Of a DNA stretch of 28,703 nt, positions 7,541 through 15,016 are shown one piece after another. The notes under the pieces were generated by a model that searched no databases, had not been told where the DNA came from, and saw only the letters and a program-made list of their open reading frames with translations. Where the stretch lies: the NCBI GenBank assembly GCA_017646785.1, contig JAGCLX010000029.1, positions 1 to 28,703 of the forward strand, in the 5' to 3' direction. The translations under genes were made by a program, and so were the position numbers. The stretch comes from Alistipes sp. (lineage in GTDB: Bacteria > Bacteroidota > Bacteroidia > Bacteroidales > Rikenellaceae). Position 1 is the first letter of the stretch. The number at the start of each line of letters is the position of its first letter.

Positions 7541-8845
7541 ATGAAAAAACTAATCCTTACACTTGTGCTTGGATTGAGTATCTTCAGCCTCTCGGCGCAG
7601 GGATATCAGCCCTCGGAGGAGGTGCGTCGCTCGCAGCAGGAGTTTGCTGAGGACCGCTTCGGTATTTTCATCCACTGGGGTATCTACAGCATGTTTGCCC
7701 AGGGTGAGTGGTACTTGCAGAATGCACAGGGTATCAACAGAGATGAGTATGCCAAGGCTGCAGATGCCTTCTACCCACACCGCTTCGATGCTAAGGAGTG
7801 GGTGTCGGCAATCAAGGCGTCGGGAGCTAAGTATATCTGTTTCACAACGCGCCACCACGACAGCTTCTCGATGTGGGATACCGCAGAGTCAGAGTTTAAT
7901 ATTGTCGATGCAACACCCTTTAAACGTGATGTGCTTAAGGAGTTGGCTGAGGAGTGTCAGAAGCAGGGTATAGCCCTCCACCTCTACTACTCGCATGCCG
8001 ACTGGTCGCGCGATGACTACCCTCGTGGTCGCACAGGCTGGGGTGTAGCGGGTCGCGACGGCTCGAAGATAAACTGGGATAGCTACTTCAGCTTCATGAA
8101 CAACCAGATTACAGAGCTGCTTACAAACTATGGCCCTATTCGTGCTATGTGGTTTGATGGCTGGTGGGACCACGACGAGGATGCTACGCCATTCGACTGG
8201 CACCTCGACGAGCAGTATGCCCTTGTACATAAGTTGCAGCCCTCGTGCCTTGTAGCTAATAACCATCACCAGGTGCCTTTCGAGGGTGAGGATATTCAGA
8301 TTTTTGAGCGCGACCTGCCAGGTGAGAATACCCACGGACTCTCTGGTCAGGACATCAGCCGTTTGCCTCTCGAGACATGCCAGACGATGAACGGTATGTG
8401 GGGCTATAAGGTTGTAGACCAGAACTATAAGTCTACAGAGGCACTCATTCGCTACCTCGTGAGCACAGCAAGCAAGGGTGCTAACTTGCTTCTTAACGTA
8501 GGTCCTCAGCCCAATGGTGTGCTCCCCGCAGTGGCTGTCGAGCGCATGAAGGAGATGGGTGAGTGGATGGCTGTAAATGGCGAGTCGGTATATGGTACTA
8601 CCGCGGGTGATATTCCACAGCAGGATTGGGGATGTACAACACGCAAGGGTGATCGCCTCTATGTTCACGTCTTCGAGCTCGACTACGACATGTTGTACTT
8701 GCCTTTGGATTGTAAGGTTGTGTCGGCAAAGGCTCTTGTGGATGGCAAGCCTGTTAAGTTCCAGCGCGTCAAGGGTGGTGTTCTCTTGGAGGTTGGCAAG
8801 GTGCAGGATAAGGCAGACTACGTAGTAGAACTTATCACAAAGTAG
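7541..8845 (+). CDS. Exported alpha-L-fucosidase (GH29)
   Basis: The 434-residue protein has a signal peptide (1-20, ending LSAQ, no lipobox) and a GH29 barrel. The family signature FGIFIHWGIYS is at residues 40-50, the HHDSFSMWDT segment at 105-114, and the nucleophile is probably D206 in AMWFDGWWD. E256 in the IFERDLPGE segment is a candidate acid/base. A short beta domain ends the protein (about 360-434). It should release terminal L-fucose from host or dietary glycans in the periplasm. No SusC/SusD pair or other fucose gene adjoins it, so it is not in an evident polysaccharide utilisation locus here. No TAnnTTTG box is seen in the 125 bases upstream, so partial read-through from lepA is possible. 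It ends with a terminator at 8879-8910. Confidence 0.9.
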   Translation: MKKLILTLVLGLSIFSLSAQGYQPSEEVRRSQQEFAEDRFGIFIHWGIYSMFAQGEWYLQNAQGINRDEYAKAADAFYPHRFDAKEWVSAIKASGAKYICFTTRHHDSFSMWDTAESEFNIVDATPFKRDVLKELAEECQKQGIALHLYYSHADWSRDDYPRGRTGWGVAGRDGSKINWDSYFSFMNNQITELLTNYGPIRAMWFDGWWDHDEDATPFDWHLDEQYALVHKLQPSCLVANNHHQVPFEGEDIQIFERDLPGENTHGLSGQDISRLPLETCQTMNGMWGYKVVDQNYKSTEALIRYLVSTASKGANLLLNVGPQPNGVLPAVAVERMKEMGEWMAVNGESVYGTTAGDIPQQDWGCTTRKGDRLYVHVFELDYDMLYLPLDCKVVSAKALVDGKPVKFQRVKGGVLLEVGKVQDKADYVVELITK

Positions 8846-8878
8846 TTGAATAATTCTTGAAAATTATTAATAATTATC

Positions 8879-8910
8879 GCAGTCTACAGTTGTAGATTGC
8901 GATTTTTTTT
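8879..8910 (+). terminator. Terminator of the fucosidase gene, overlapping the secDF promoter
   Basis: Arms 8879-8888 and 8891-8900 are inverted with a single mismatch (core TCTACA-GT-TGTAGA) and are followed by GATTTTTTTT. The -7 box of the next gene begins two bases later. Confidence 0.8.
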
Positions 8911-8919
8911 CTATCTTTG
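8890..8919 (+). promoter_or_regulatory. secDF promoter
   Basis: TATCTTTG at 8912-8919 with TTG at 8890-8892, 19 bases apart, fits the Bacteroidetes promoter consensus. The -33 TTG lies inside the preceding terminator stem. Confidence 0.7.
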
Positions 8920-8937
8920 CACGATTAACGCGCGAAT

Positions 8938-8949
8938 GCACACGTGTGC
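8938..8949. promoter_or_regulatory. 12-bp perfect palindrome in the secDF leader
   Basis: GCACACGTGTGC is a perfect palindrome about 20 bases downstream of the -7 box, so it would lie in the 5' untranslated RNA. It may be a protein-binding site. It also overlaps a possible 17-codon leader ORF (8936-8989). Confidence 0.35.
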
Positions 8950-9005
8950 GAGGCGTGTGTGTAAATGGAAATTACATAAACAACAATAACTAAAACTTTT
9001 TAACG

Positions 9006-11975
9006 ATGCAGATTAAAGGTATTATTAAATGGCTAGTGTTGATTTTAGGTCTCGCTAGCATTTGGCAGCTCTCGTTTACCTTTGTTACTCGCAACGTCGA
9101 GGCAGAGGCTGAGAAGCAGGCAGATCCCAAGGCTTATTTGAATGAGAAGTGGGATGACAAGGTTTACATGGGTTACACCTATGGCGACTGCAAGTCTAAG
9201 GAGTTGAACCTCGGTCTTGACCTTAAGGGTGGTATGAACGTAACCCTTGAGATTCAGGCAGGTGACGCTATCCGTGTTCACGCTTTGGATGACAACCGCG
9301 CAGGTAAGAAGGATGCAGAGCTCATCGCTCGTATCGACCGCGCTATCGCTAAGGCTGAGAAGCAGGAGCGTGAGGATGCAGTAACTCGTGCAACAGAGGG
9401 TGAGGATGCAGCAAACGTTATCGCTGTATATCTCGACGCTATGTCTAAGGAGGACCTCCAGACTATCTATGGCAAGACTGAGACTGCTCAGATTGCTGAG
9501 GATTTGAACTTGTATGTTACTGGTTCAGTGGATAATATGCTCCGCGTACTTGGCGAGCGTATCGACCTTCTTGGCGTTGTGCAGCCCAACATCCAGCAGA
9601 TCCGTGGCACAAACCGTATCTTGGTTGAGTTGCCTGGTGTTGACGATCCCGAGAACGCAGCTAAGCTCCTCGCGTCAACTGCTAACCTCGAGTTCTGGGA
9701 GGTGGCTAGCAACGATATGTGCAATGCTCTTGCATCATTCCTCTTCGTTGAGGCAGACCAGCTTGTTTACGAGGCTCTCGTTGACGAGAACCCCGAGATG
9801 AGCGCTACTCCTTTCAGCGAGCTCCTCACACAGACCTACAAGTTCAAGGCTCAGGATGGCTCAGAGATGGATGGCTTCATCGGTGGTATGATCGTGGCAG
9901 CTGCTGAGAAGCAGAACATGGCACAGGTTAACGAGTACCTCCAGCTTGAGAACGTTCGTGCTCGCTTCGATGAGATCACTGATGGTCAGGTTAAGCTTGC
10001 TTGGTCAAATAAGAACTCTTTGGAGGGTACACGTGGCGGTGTTCACACACTCTACGCTCTCCAGGGTGTGGGGGGCTTGATCCCCGCTATGGATGGTTCA
10101 GGCATTGTTGATGCTAAAGCTACTACTGGTCAGTTCGGTGGTTATGAGGTGTCAATGATAATGGACGGCAAGGCAGCTATCGAGTGGGGTAACCTCACCG
10201 AGAAGAACATCGGCAAGCCTCTTGCAATCGTTATGGATGGTGTTGTTTACTCAGCACCTAACGTAAACGACCGTATCGACGGTGGTAGTTCATCAATCTC
10301 TGGTAACTTCACTCCCAAGGAGGCTGAGGACCTCGCAAACGTACTTCAGTCAGGTAAGGTTCCTGCACCTGCAACAATCATCTCTTACGAGGTTGTTGGT
10401 CCATCACTCGGTGCAGAGTCTATCAGCGCAGGTCTTCTTTCATTCGTGCTCGCTTTCGTGCTCGTGCTTATCTACATGGCATTCTTCTATAAGACTGCAG
10501 GTATGATGGCTAACTGCGCCCTCATCTTCAACGTCTTGTTGCTCATGGGCGTGCTCGTATCTACAGGTGCTGTATTGACACTTCCTGGTATCGCCGGTAT
10601 CGTACTTACTATGGGTATGGCTGTGGATGCTAACGTCATCATCTTCGAGCGTGTTAAGGAGGAGTTGCGTGGCGGTAAGGGCTTGATGCTCTCTATCAAG
10701 GATGGTTTCAAGAACGCTTACTCTGCGATCATCGACGGTAACCTCACTACAATCATCACTGGTGCCGTTCTCTTCTTCTTCGGTACAGGTCCTGTTAAGG
10801 GCTTCGCTACAACCCTTGTACTTGGTATCATCACATCGCTCTTCTGCTCTATCTTCATTACTCGCGTATTGCTCGAGTGGTGGTCTGAGCGTCGTGGCAC
10901 ATGTGACTTCTCTTCAAAGATGACTGAGAACTTCTTGAAGAACGTTAAGTTCTCATTCATCTCAAAGCGTAAGTACTCATACATCTTCTCAGGTGTTCTT
11001 ATCATCGCTTCAGTTATCTCATTGTGCACATTGGGCCTTAACCAGGGTATCGACTTCACAGGTGGTCGTCAGTATGTTGTTAAGTTCGACCAGGCTGTTA
11101 ATGAGGATAACATCCGCGAGAGCCTCGAGACATCATTTCAGGAGTTCAACGATGCTGCTAACACATCATTGGAGGTTATGCGTATTGGTAACGTTGCAGA
11201 TAACACTATCCGTATCAAGACTCAGTTCGAGCCTACTGACGAGATGGTAGCAGCTGCACAGGCAGGCATGACAGAGGATGAGGCAGCAAAGGTTAACGCT
11301 AACTATGTTCTTGAGAATGTTCTTTATGGTGCTACTAAGGAGTACTTCAAGGATGATATTACCTTCGAGCAGTTCCGAAGCACACAGTTCGATGTTCGTG
11401 GTATCGAGAGCAGCCAGCAGGTGGGTGGTACAATCTCTACTGAGATGACCAAGAACTCATTCATCGCAGTTCTTATCTCACTCGTAGCTATCGGCATCTA
11501 CATTGCTATCCGTTTCCGTCGTTGGCAGTGGGCCTTGGGTGCTACAGCAGCTTTGGCACACAACGCATTCATCGTTATTGGTGTATACTCAATGCTCTAC
11601 GCAGTGATGCCTTTTGCAATGGAGGTTAACCAGGCGTTCATCGCGGCTATCCTTACCATCATCGGTTACTCTATCAACGATACAGTGGTTATCTTCGACC
11701 GTATCCGTGAGTACATCGGCCTCTATCCTAAGCGCAACATCAAGACTAACATTGATAACGCTATTTGCGCTACCTTGTCACGTACCATCAACACATCTGG
11801 TACAACATTGGTAACCCTTTTGGCTATCTTCATCTTCGGTGGTGAGACTATTCGTGGTTTCGTCTTCGCATTGATCGTAGGTGTTGTCATCGGTACATAC
11901 TCTTCAGTATTTATCGCAACTCCTATCGCATACGACTGTCAGCGTAAGAAGGCTGCTGAGGCAATCGAGGAGTAA
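9006..11975 (+). CDS. secDF: Fused protein translocase subunit SecDF
   Basis: This 989-residue inner-membrane protein joins SecD (about 1-640) and SecF (about 641-989), as is common in Bacteroidetes. The first membrane helix is at 7-27. The SecD motif LGLDLKGGMNVTLE is near 69-82 and the helix motif GMAVDANVIIFERVKEEL near 537-554. The SecF half carries GLNQGIDFTGG near 677-686 and IGYSINDTVVIFDRIRE further on, matching the paired proton-path helices. SecDF uses proton motive force to help complete protein export by SecYEG. A long periplasmic P1 region (about 230-350) separates conserved SecD blocks. The gene appears monocistronic, with its own promoter and terminator. The ATG at 9006 gives a standard N-terminus with AACTAAAA 18 bases upstream. 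Confidence 0.96.
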   Translation: MQIKGIIKWLVLILGLASIWQLSFTFVTRNVEAEAEKQADPKAYLNEKWDDKVYMGYTYGDCKSKELNLGLDLKGGMNVTLEIQAGDAIRVHALDDNRAGKKDAELIARIDRAIAKAEKQEREDAVTRATEGEDAANVIAVYLDAMSKEDLQTIYGKTETAQIAEDLNLYVTGSVDNMLRVLGERIDLLGVVQPNIQQIRGTNRILVELPGVDDPENAAKLLASTANLEFWEVASNDMCNALASFLFVEADQLVYEALVDENPEMSATPFSELLTQTYKFKAQDGSEMDGFIGGMIVAAAEKQNMAQVNEYLQLENVRARFDEITDGQVKLAWSNKNSLEGTRGGVHTLYALQGVGGLIPAMDGSGIVDAKATTGQFGGYEVSMIMDGKAAIEWGNLTEKNIGKPLAIVMDGVVYSAPNVNDRIDGGSSSISGNFTPKEAEDLANVLQSGKVPAPATIISYEVVGPSLGAESISAGLLSFVLAFVLVLIYMAFFYKTAGMMANCALIFNVLLLMGVLVSTGAVLTLPGIAGIVLTMGMAVDANVIIFERVKEELRGGKGLMLSIKDGFKNAYSAIIDGNLTTIITGAVLFFFGTGPVKGFATTLVLGIITSLFCSIFITRVLLEWWSERRGTCDFSSKMTENFLKNVKFSFISKRKYSYIFSGVLIIASVISLCTLGLNQGIDFTGGRQYVVKFDQAVNEDNIRESLETSFQEFNDAANTSLEVMRIGNVADNTIRIKTQFEPTDEMVAAAQAGMTEDEAAKVNANYVLENVLYGATKEYFKDDITFEQFRSTQFDVRGIESSQQVGGTISTEMTKNSFIAVLISLVAIGIYIAIRFRRWQWALGATAALAHNAFIVIGVYSMLYAVMPFAMEVNQAFIAAILTIIGYSINDTVVIFDRIREYIGLYPKRNIKTNIDNAICATLSRTINTSGTTLVTLLAIFIFGGETIRGFVFALIVGVVIGTYSSVFIATPIAYDCQRKKAAEAIEE

Positions 11976-12012
11976 TTTCTTGTGATAGCGGCGCATCTGC
12001 GGCGCTTCAATC

Positions 12013-12061
12013 AAAGCCCCGAATGGGACGTACGTCAAGTACTACCCATCCGGGGCTTTTT
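12013..12061 (+). terminator. Terminator of secDF with GTAC apical stem
   Basis: AAAGCCCCG (12013-12021) pairs with CGGGGCTTT (12051-12059), and TGGG (12024-12027) with CCCA (12045-12048), followed by a T-run. Inside, GTAC 12030-12033 and GTAC 12039-12042 can pair around GTCAA. The apical segment is shared with the DPP IV terminator. Confidence 0.85.
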
Positions 12062-12077
12062 CATGTCGAGACCTCAT

Positions 12078-12099
12078 CTAACCCCTTCTGATAACAAAT
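12078..12099. repeat. Second copy of the shared post-terminator block
   Basis: It matches 5402-5423 at 20 of 22 positions and lies at a similar distance after a related terminator. Confidence 0.55.
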
Positions 12100-12147
12100 A
12101 CGGCTGAGGGGAAAGGTTGTGGGCACTTGGGTGGAGTTGTGCTTGGA

Positions 12148-12363
12148 GGGTTCTGATGGGTTCTTGTGAGTTTGGTGGGGAGGTTGCTACCCTGTTTGTC
12201 ATTCCGAGCGTAGTCGAGGAATCTCCTCGAAGCCGACAAGCGACAACGTTGATGTTGAGTTGTCGCGTAGGAGATCCTTCGCTTCCGCTCAGGATGACAG
12301 AGGGTGCTCAGGATGACAGTTGTTGCGGAGTAGCCCACTCCTCATTAGAACCCATCAGAACCC
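12148..12363. repeat. Outer 17-bp perfect inverted repeat around a REP-like element
   Basis: GGGTTCTGATGGGTTCT at 12148-12164 is the exact reverse complement of 12347-12363. The arm itself contains GGGTTCT twice. The 216-base unit encloses a second inverted repeat (12197-12299), giving a nested structure like a MITE. No target-site duplication is evident and no transposase is present. Confidence 0.7.
12197..12319. repeat. REP/MITE-like dispersed element (GTCATTCCGAGC type)
   Basis: Imperfect outer arms run TGTCATTCCGAGCG... from 12197 and ...GCTCAGGATGACA to 12299, with a perfect 8-bp inner stem GCGACAAC (12240-12247) / GTTGTCGC (12259-12266). This sequence type, often mistranslated as VIPSVVEES, is from memory a frequent dispersed repeat in several bacterial phyla, including Bacteroidota. 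The arm end GCTCAGGATGACAG is repeated directly at 12287-12300 and 12306-12319. I see no gene in the 11976-12465 gap. Confidence 0.75.
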
Positions 12364-12404
12364 AGTCTGCGGCAATATCTCCCTGCCCACGGCCATGTAA
12401 AGAG

Positions 12405-12443
12405 AATAGGGGCTGTCCTACGCGCATTAGGACAGCCCCTATT
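12405..12443 (-). terminator. Terminator of the antiporter gene
   Basis: A perfect 16-bp stem (12405-12420 with 12428-12443, AATAGGGGCTGTCCTA arm) with a 7-base loop lies 22 bases past the antiporter stop. On the minus strand it is followed by a pyrimidine-rich CTCTTTAC stretch. Confidence 0.75.
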
Positions 12444-12465
12444 TATGGTTAACAACTCGGGCGTG

Positions 12466-13953
12466 TTACACCTTAATAATATTGTCAATACCCATATCCC
12501 TCACCTTCTGCAGCAACTCGTCGTTGTTGTCCGACACCACCAATAGCTTGTCGCCAGGTAGTAGCTGTGTGAGGCCCTTGGGCACGAAATACTTCTCGTT
12601 GCGGTATACCATGACCACAAGGGTGTGGCCTGGCAGACGGATATCTTTTAGCGTATCGCCATTTTTCAGCAGCGCATCGTTAACCTCAATCTCCGAGAAC
12701 TCACTTCTAATGTGGTCGGGTACGGTGAGTTTAAATGTCTGCTGAGGCTCCTCGTATGATAGTCCGAGCCAGTTTGCCATGCCACTTACCGTTGTGCCTT
12801 GTAGTACTAGCGATATGATGGTAACAAGGAAGACTACATTAAATATATAGTCGGAGTTTGCCACATTGTGTGTGATGGTATATAGCGCAAAGATAATGGG
12901 CACTGCGCCACGCAAACCCACCCACGACGCATATATACGAGCCTTACCCGAGAACTTCCTGAATGGCGCCATGCAGATGAGTGTAGAGATGGGTCGTGCG
13001 ACAAAGGTCATAAAGAGGCCTATTGCCAGAGCCATAAGGAAGACGTTGGGATCGAAAAGGTCGTGAATGTTAACATATAGACCCAAAATTAGGAACATTA
13101 CAATCTGCAATAGCCATGTGAATGAGTCGAAGAATGTTCCGAGCATGTTTCGATACACGATACGGTAGTTGCCCACCACAAGACCAGCAATGTATACTGC
13201 GAGGTATCCGTTGCCATAGGCTATTGTGGTAAAAGAGTAGGTGAAGAATGCACATGCGAGTAGTAGCACCGAGTAGAGCGATGCGTTGCTACGTATGTTT
13301 ATTCGGTTCATCACCCACACTGTAGCGCGGCCGAAACCGTAGCCGAGGGCGGTGCCGACAACCATCTGTACTACAAAATTGGTGATGGCGCCATACCACG
13401 TTACGTTACCCGCGCCAGTGGCTATGCTCACGAGCATTACCGTAAGGATGTATGCCATGGGGTCATTACTACCGCTCTCGAGCTCAAGCAGTGGACGCAG
13501 ATTTTGGCGTAGTCCCTGCTTTTTGGTGCGCAGAATGGAGAATACCGATGCTGAATCGGTAGATGACATCGTGGCAGCGAGCAGTAGTGCCATGGTGAAC
13601 GATATCTTTACGTCGACATATGGCGCAAGCATGTAGATGAATAGACCTACGATAAGTGCCGTGAGCGTAACGCCCAGCGTTGCCATGACGATACCTGGTG
13701 CGATGATGGGGCGTATCTCTGAAAACTTCGTATCCATACCACCTGAAAATAGTATGATACAGAGTGCCACCATACCGATAAACTCTGCTGTTTTTGCTGA
13801 GTTGAACGATACGAAGTCATTGTAGCCAAAGAGTATTCCCACACCGAGGAATAGCAACAGCGCAGGTGCTCCAAGACGGTATGCCGCCTTACCAGCCAAT
13901 ACAGCAACAAAGAGTAGTAGGGCTCCTACAAGCAGGAAGTTTTCAGTCAGCAT
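12466..13953 (-). CDS. CPA1-family K+ (or Na+)/H+ antiporter with TrkA-C domain, NhaP2-like
   Basis: The 495-residue inner-membrane protein has about 12 hydrophobic segments over residues 5-395. Family motifs include TDSASV (D133) and ESGSNDPMAYILT, with the ion-binding N163-D164 pair. The soluble C-terminal part (about 405-490) resembles a TrkA-C regulatory domain, which in the NhaP2/CvrA group senses ligand and gates K+/H+ exchange. It should export monovalent cations in exchange for protons, for pH and osmotic control. The ATG at 13953 is the only start that keeps the first helix. A promoter at 13961-13990 would give an almost leaderless mRNA. Confidence 0.88.
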   Translation of the reverse strand: MLTENFLLVGALLLFVAVLAGKAAYRLGAPALLLFLGVGILFGYNDFVSFNSAKTAEFIGMVALCIILFSGGMDTKFSEIRPIIAPGIVMATLGVTLTALIVGLFIYMLAPYVDVKISFTMALLLAATMSSTDSASVFSILRTKKQGLRQNLRPLLELESGSNDPMAYILTVMLVSIATGAGNVTWYGAITNFVVQMVVGTALGYGFGRATVWVMNRINIRSNASLYSVLLLACAFFTYSFTTIAYGNGYLAVYIAGLVVGNYRIVYRNMLGTFFDSFTWLLQIVMFLILGLYVNIHDLFDPNVFLMALAIGLFMTFVARPISTLICMAPFRKFSGKARIYASWVGLRGAVPIIFALYTITHNVANSDYIFNVVFLVTIISLVLQGTTVSGMANWLGLSYEEPQQTFKLTVPDHIRSEFSEIEVNDALLKNGDTLKDIRLPGHTLVVMVYRNEKYFVPKGLTQLLPGDKLLVVSDNNDELLQKVRDMGIDNIIKV

Positions 13954-13960
13954 AATTAAT

Positions 13961-13990
13961 CAAATATATGTAAATATAATACTTGTCAAA
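13961..13990 (-). promoter_or_regulatory. Promoter of the antiporter gene
   Basis: On the minus strand TTTG (13990-13987) and TATATTTG (13968-13961) are 18 bases apart, close to the Bacteroidetes consensus. The box ends only 7 bases before the ATG, so the leader would be extremely short. Confidence 0.55.
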
Positions 13991-14025
13991 TTATCAGTTG
14001 CAACTAACCATCACTCGCACAGATC

Positions 14026-14526
14026 TTAGGAGCGAATAATCGTTACTTTGTCAACTAAAATATCCTCATATATAGCATACTCATAGAGTGCTAATGCTAC
14101 GATTGAGCCATCCTTAGTGCGACACTCCGTGACTGTCAATGCCGAGATGTTTGATGTCTCTATGCTCTCAAGGCGATTGTAGTCCTTGGTAGCAATTGCA
14201 GCCTTGAGTTCTTCACTCTTATCGTGTGTGTAGAAGCGTTCCCGATAGCTCATGTAGCTTTTAGTTGGAGTGTGGTATGGTACCTTGTCATTGTTGATGA
14301 TTCGTACCATCATCACACACCATCCATATAGCATTAACGCTCCACCACCCACAATTAATGCCATTTCCAGTATGCCATCTTTGGTGCTTGGTATAAAAAT
14401 GGTAGCAATCAGCAGTGCTATACCAGTAATAGCAGAAATAATAGGTTTTGTAATTGGGCGGCGTCGTGGTTGCACAACGCCATTAGGCAAGGCATATAGT
14501 GCCTCGCAAATCTCTTGTCTAATCAT
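14026..14526 (-). CDS. Unrecognised small membrane protein with two predicted helices
   Basis: This 166-residue protein has no recognised family. Two hydrophobic stretches at about 28-46 and 53-76 form a likely helical hairpin. The N-terminus is short and basic near PRRRP (21-25), and the soluble C-terminal part of about 90 residues is mixed charged and beta-like (KSEELKAAIATKDYNRLES, then TVTECRTKDGSIVALALYEY). There is no signal peptide. It lies 72 bases before the antiporter, but that gene has its own promoter box in between. The region is more AT-rich than its surroundings. No TAnnTTTG box is seen directly upstream on the minus strand. Confidence 0.65.
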   Translation of the reverse strand: MIRQEICEALYALPNGVVQPRRRPITKPIISAITGIALLIATIFIPSTKDGILEMALIVGGGALMLYGWCVMMVRIINNDKVPYHTPTKSYMSYRERFYTHDKSEELKAAIATKDYNRLESIETSNISALTVTECRTKDGSIVALALYEYAIYEDILVDKVTIIRS

Positions 14527-14540
14527 AATATATTTGTTTT

Positions 14541-14620
14541 ATTTAGCTATTGTTTATTATACTTTGGTGCGCACCATATGTATAGTGCGCTAATTATTAA
14601 AAGTATAATATTGGCTAAAT
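14541..14620. repeat. AT-rich long imperfect inverted repeat between two small genes
   Basis: ATTTAGC (14541-14547) pairs with GCTAAAT (14614-14620), ATTATACTTT (14556-14565) is close to a match for the complement of AAAGTATAAT (14600-14609), and GCGCAC (14569-14574) pairs with GTGCGC (14585-14590). The structure overlaps the last codons of the 14615-15016 ORF. It may end that transcript or be a degenerate insertion element. Confidence 0.55.
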
Positions 14621-15016
14621 AATAAGCCTCCGTAGCCGACATACGTAGTGATGGCGGGCTGTGGAGACAAATAATATTTTATGGTTATACAATCCGTATC
14701 TTGCTGCCGAAGTGGTATTATCTATAGCGGCTGTTGTTCTTGTATATTGCTGTGCGCGCTCAATGCCATTATTAGTTCGCAATGTGGTGCGCACTATGGG
14801 TGTAACGTTTTGTGTTGTCGTAGGGTTTACTGCTAATGCAACACTATTGTTGATACCTAACGTAACGATAGAATGACTGCTATCTTCATCGTGGCACTCG
14901 TGGGTGACATCTGTGTGGTACGCATCGATGCATGAGGCGTAGCTCTCCGATGTGGAGAGCATCACAAGTGTCATGATCAGGAGTGTCACAAGGCGTATGT
15001 AGCGAGTCTTTGTCAT
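14615..15016 (-). CDS. Small predicted secreted protein downstream of the TonB gene
   Basis: The 133-residue ORF begins with a plausible signal peptide (MTKTRYIRLVTLLIMTLVML, cleavage near 28, SYAS). The mature part is Thr/Asn/His-rich with cysteines near 29 and 41 and no recognised domain. The strongest support is an ATGA overlap with the stop of the TonB-family gene, typical of translationally coupled genes. The C-terminal third has a weaker coding look, and a 71-codon hydrophobic ORF runs antisense (14661-14876, GTG start). I prefer the minus-strand reading but with limited certainty. Confidence 0.5.
   Translation of the reverse strand: MTKTRYIRLVTLLIMTLVMLSTSESYASCIDAYHTDVTHECHDEDSSHSIVTLGINNSVALAVNPTTTQNVTPIVRTTLRTNNGIERAQQYTRTTAAIDNTTSAARYGLYNHKILFVSTARHHYVCRLRRLII

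Noticed and set aside
7889..8668. A 259-codon ORF antisense to the fucosidase
   Set aside because: The sense strand has unmistakable GH29 motifs; the antisense product resembles nothing and is a shadow.
12117..12452. A 111-codon plus-strand ORF and an 86-codon minus-strand ORF in the 12078-12452 gap
   Set aside because: They translate the REP-like repeat (VIPSVVEES on one strand, CHPERKRRIS on the other), a frequent false annotation, and they also run through a terminator stem.
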